From Planctomycetota bacterium (GTDB lineage: Bacteria; Planctomycetota; Phycisphaerae; Tepidisphaerales; Tepidisphaeraceae), in the NCBI GenBank assembly GCA_029777755.1, contig JAKORQ010000523.1, forward strand, positions 1 to 5,821: a DNA stretch of 5,821 bases, read 5' to 3'. Positions 5,218-5,821 of the stretch are shown here, one piece after another. Every line of letters begins with the position of its first letter. Position 1 is the stretch's first letter. Below the pieces are notes generated by a model. It saw only the letters and a list, made by a program, of their open reading frames with translations, had not been told where the DNA came from and did no database searches. A program made the translations under genes and the position numbers.

Positions 5218-5821
5218 CTATTCGTTGGTCAGACGGATCAGCTCCTCCAGCACCTTGCGTGCCCGGCCACTGGCGATCGCCGCGCGGGCCCGCTCCAGCC
5301 CGGTGGGAAGATCCGGCACGGCCTCGGCCACCACCAGCGCCCCGGCCGCGTTCAAGATCGCGATATCAGCCCGCGGCCCGGGAGTGCCGTTGAGAATCTC
5401 GCGGATCGCCTGGGCCGATTCATCGGCGCTATCCACCTGCAGATCCGAGAGCCTGGCGTACGAAAGCCCCACGTCCGAGGGATTGAGCGTCCAGGTGTTG
5501 ATGTGGCCACCCTTCAACTCGGCGATGCGCGTCGGCCCGATCGTCGAGAGCTCATCCAAGCCGTCATTGGCATGCACCACCCACGCGCGGACGGAACCGA
5601 GCTCGCGCAGCACGGCCGCCAGGCGGTCGGTAAGTTCCGGCGAGAAGACGCCCAGCAACTGATGCTTCGCCCCGCCGGGATTGGTGAGGGGCCCGAGCAG
5701 GTTGAAGATCGTCGGCAGCCCCAGGCTGGTGCGCGCCTGGGCGACGTACTTCATAGCCGGGTGATGCGATCGTGCGAAGGCGAAGCAGATGTTGGTCTCC
5801 TTCAGGCAGCGCGAGAGGCAC
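5218..5821 (-). CDS. trpD: Anthranilate phosphoribosyltransferase, C-terminal 200 residues (cut by window edge)
   Basis: TrpD transfers the phosphoribosyl group of PRPP to anthranilate, the second committed step of tryptophan synthesis in the cytosol. The frame is open to the window edge, so the first in-frame Met (5754) is internal. The visible part begins CLSRCLKETNICFAFARSHH and continues with HPAM, the family hallmark TIFNLLGPLTNP, HQLLGVF, HANDGLDELS and a helical end RKVLEELIRLTNE. TrpD is normally about 330-350 residues, so roughly 140 N-terminal residues, including the GTGGD PRPP-binding loop, lie beyond the edge. The pattern FAP before the HPAM segment reads FAR here. No frameshift or internal stop is present. 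It is followed after 56 bases by the M48 gene on the same strand, with no clear terminator between them, so an operon is likely. No other trp gene is visible. Confidence 0.96.
   Translation of the reverse strand, partial: CLSRCLKETNICFAFARSHHPAMKYVAQARTSLGLPTIFNLLGPLTNPGGAKHQLLGVFSPELTDRLAAVLRELGSVRAWVVHANDGLDELSTIGPTRIAELKGGHINTWTLNPSDVGLSYARLSDLQVDSADESAQAIREILNGTPGPRADIAILNAAGALVVAEAVPDLPTGLERARAAIASGRARKVLEELIRLTNE

Noticed and set aside
5218..5754. trpD starting at the Met at 5754
   Set aside because: The frame continues upstream with clear TrpD residues (ICFAFARSHHPAM) to the window edge, so this Met is internal.

Overview
This is a GC-rich bacterial chromosomal window holding four conserved or recognisable protein genes plus one small secreted-protein gene. 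Signal-peptide and lipoprotein signals, together with an outer-membrane-type M48 protease, point to a didermic (Gram-negative) bacterium. The N-terminus and PUA fusion of the glutamate 5-kinase, the style of the RecJ and TrpD motifs, and the Val/His/Pro-rich secreted protein would suit Planctomycetota (for example Phycisphaerae) or a neighbouring GC-rich phylum. That placement is an impression from memory of the families, not a proven assignment.

Layout. On the + strand, proB (glutamate 5-kinase, proline synthesis, 73-1182) sits behind a good sigma70-like promoter with a very short leader. A 393-base gap (1183-1575) follows, holding a terminator-like hairpin, a GC-rich palindrome and a pyrimidine-rich tract. 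Next is a 146-residue exported protein (1576-2016) with a very strong Shine-Dalgarno, a signal peptide and three tandem VVVHRP hexapeptides, closed by a textbook intrinsic terminator (2041-2081). A second gap without a gene (2017-2358) contains several perfect stem-loops and a possible H-type pseudoknot. The remaining genes run convergently on the - strand: the 3' part of trpD (5821-5218, cut by the window edge), an M48 metalloprotease lipoprotein (5161-4142) and recJ (4116-2359). Gaps of 56 and 25 bases suggest one transcription unit, trpD > M48 > recJ.

How the genes relate. proB and trpD are amino-acid biosynthesis genes (proline, tryptophan). RecJ is a 5'-3' single-strand DNA exonuclease of recombination and repair. 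The M48 lipoprotein is an envelope protease. They do not form an obvious functional system. The - strand cluster looks like an ordinary housekeeping operon, with recJ translation possibly tuned by a TTG start. The small secreted protein is the only clearly lineage-specific gene.

I found no defence system, CRISPR array, mobile element, tRNA or rRNA, and no convincing new multi-gene system. The parts most worth a second look are the two intergenic regions flanking the secreted-protein gene. They share short motifs in the same order and carry more perfect inverted repeats than expected. The hexapeptide-repeat protein itself also deserves attention.
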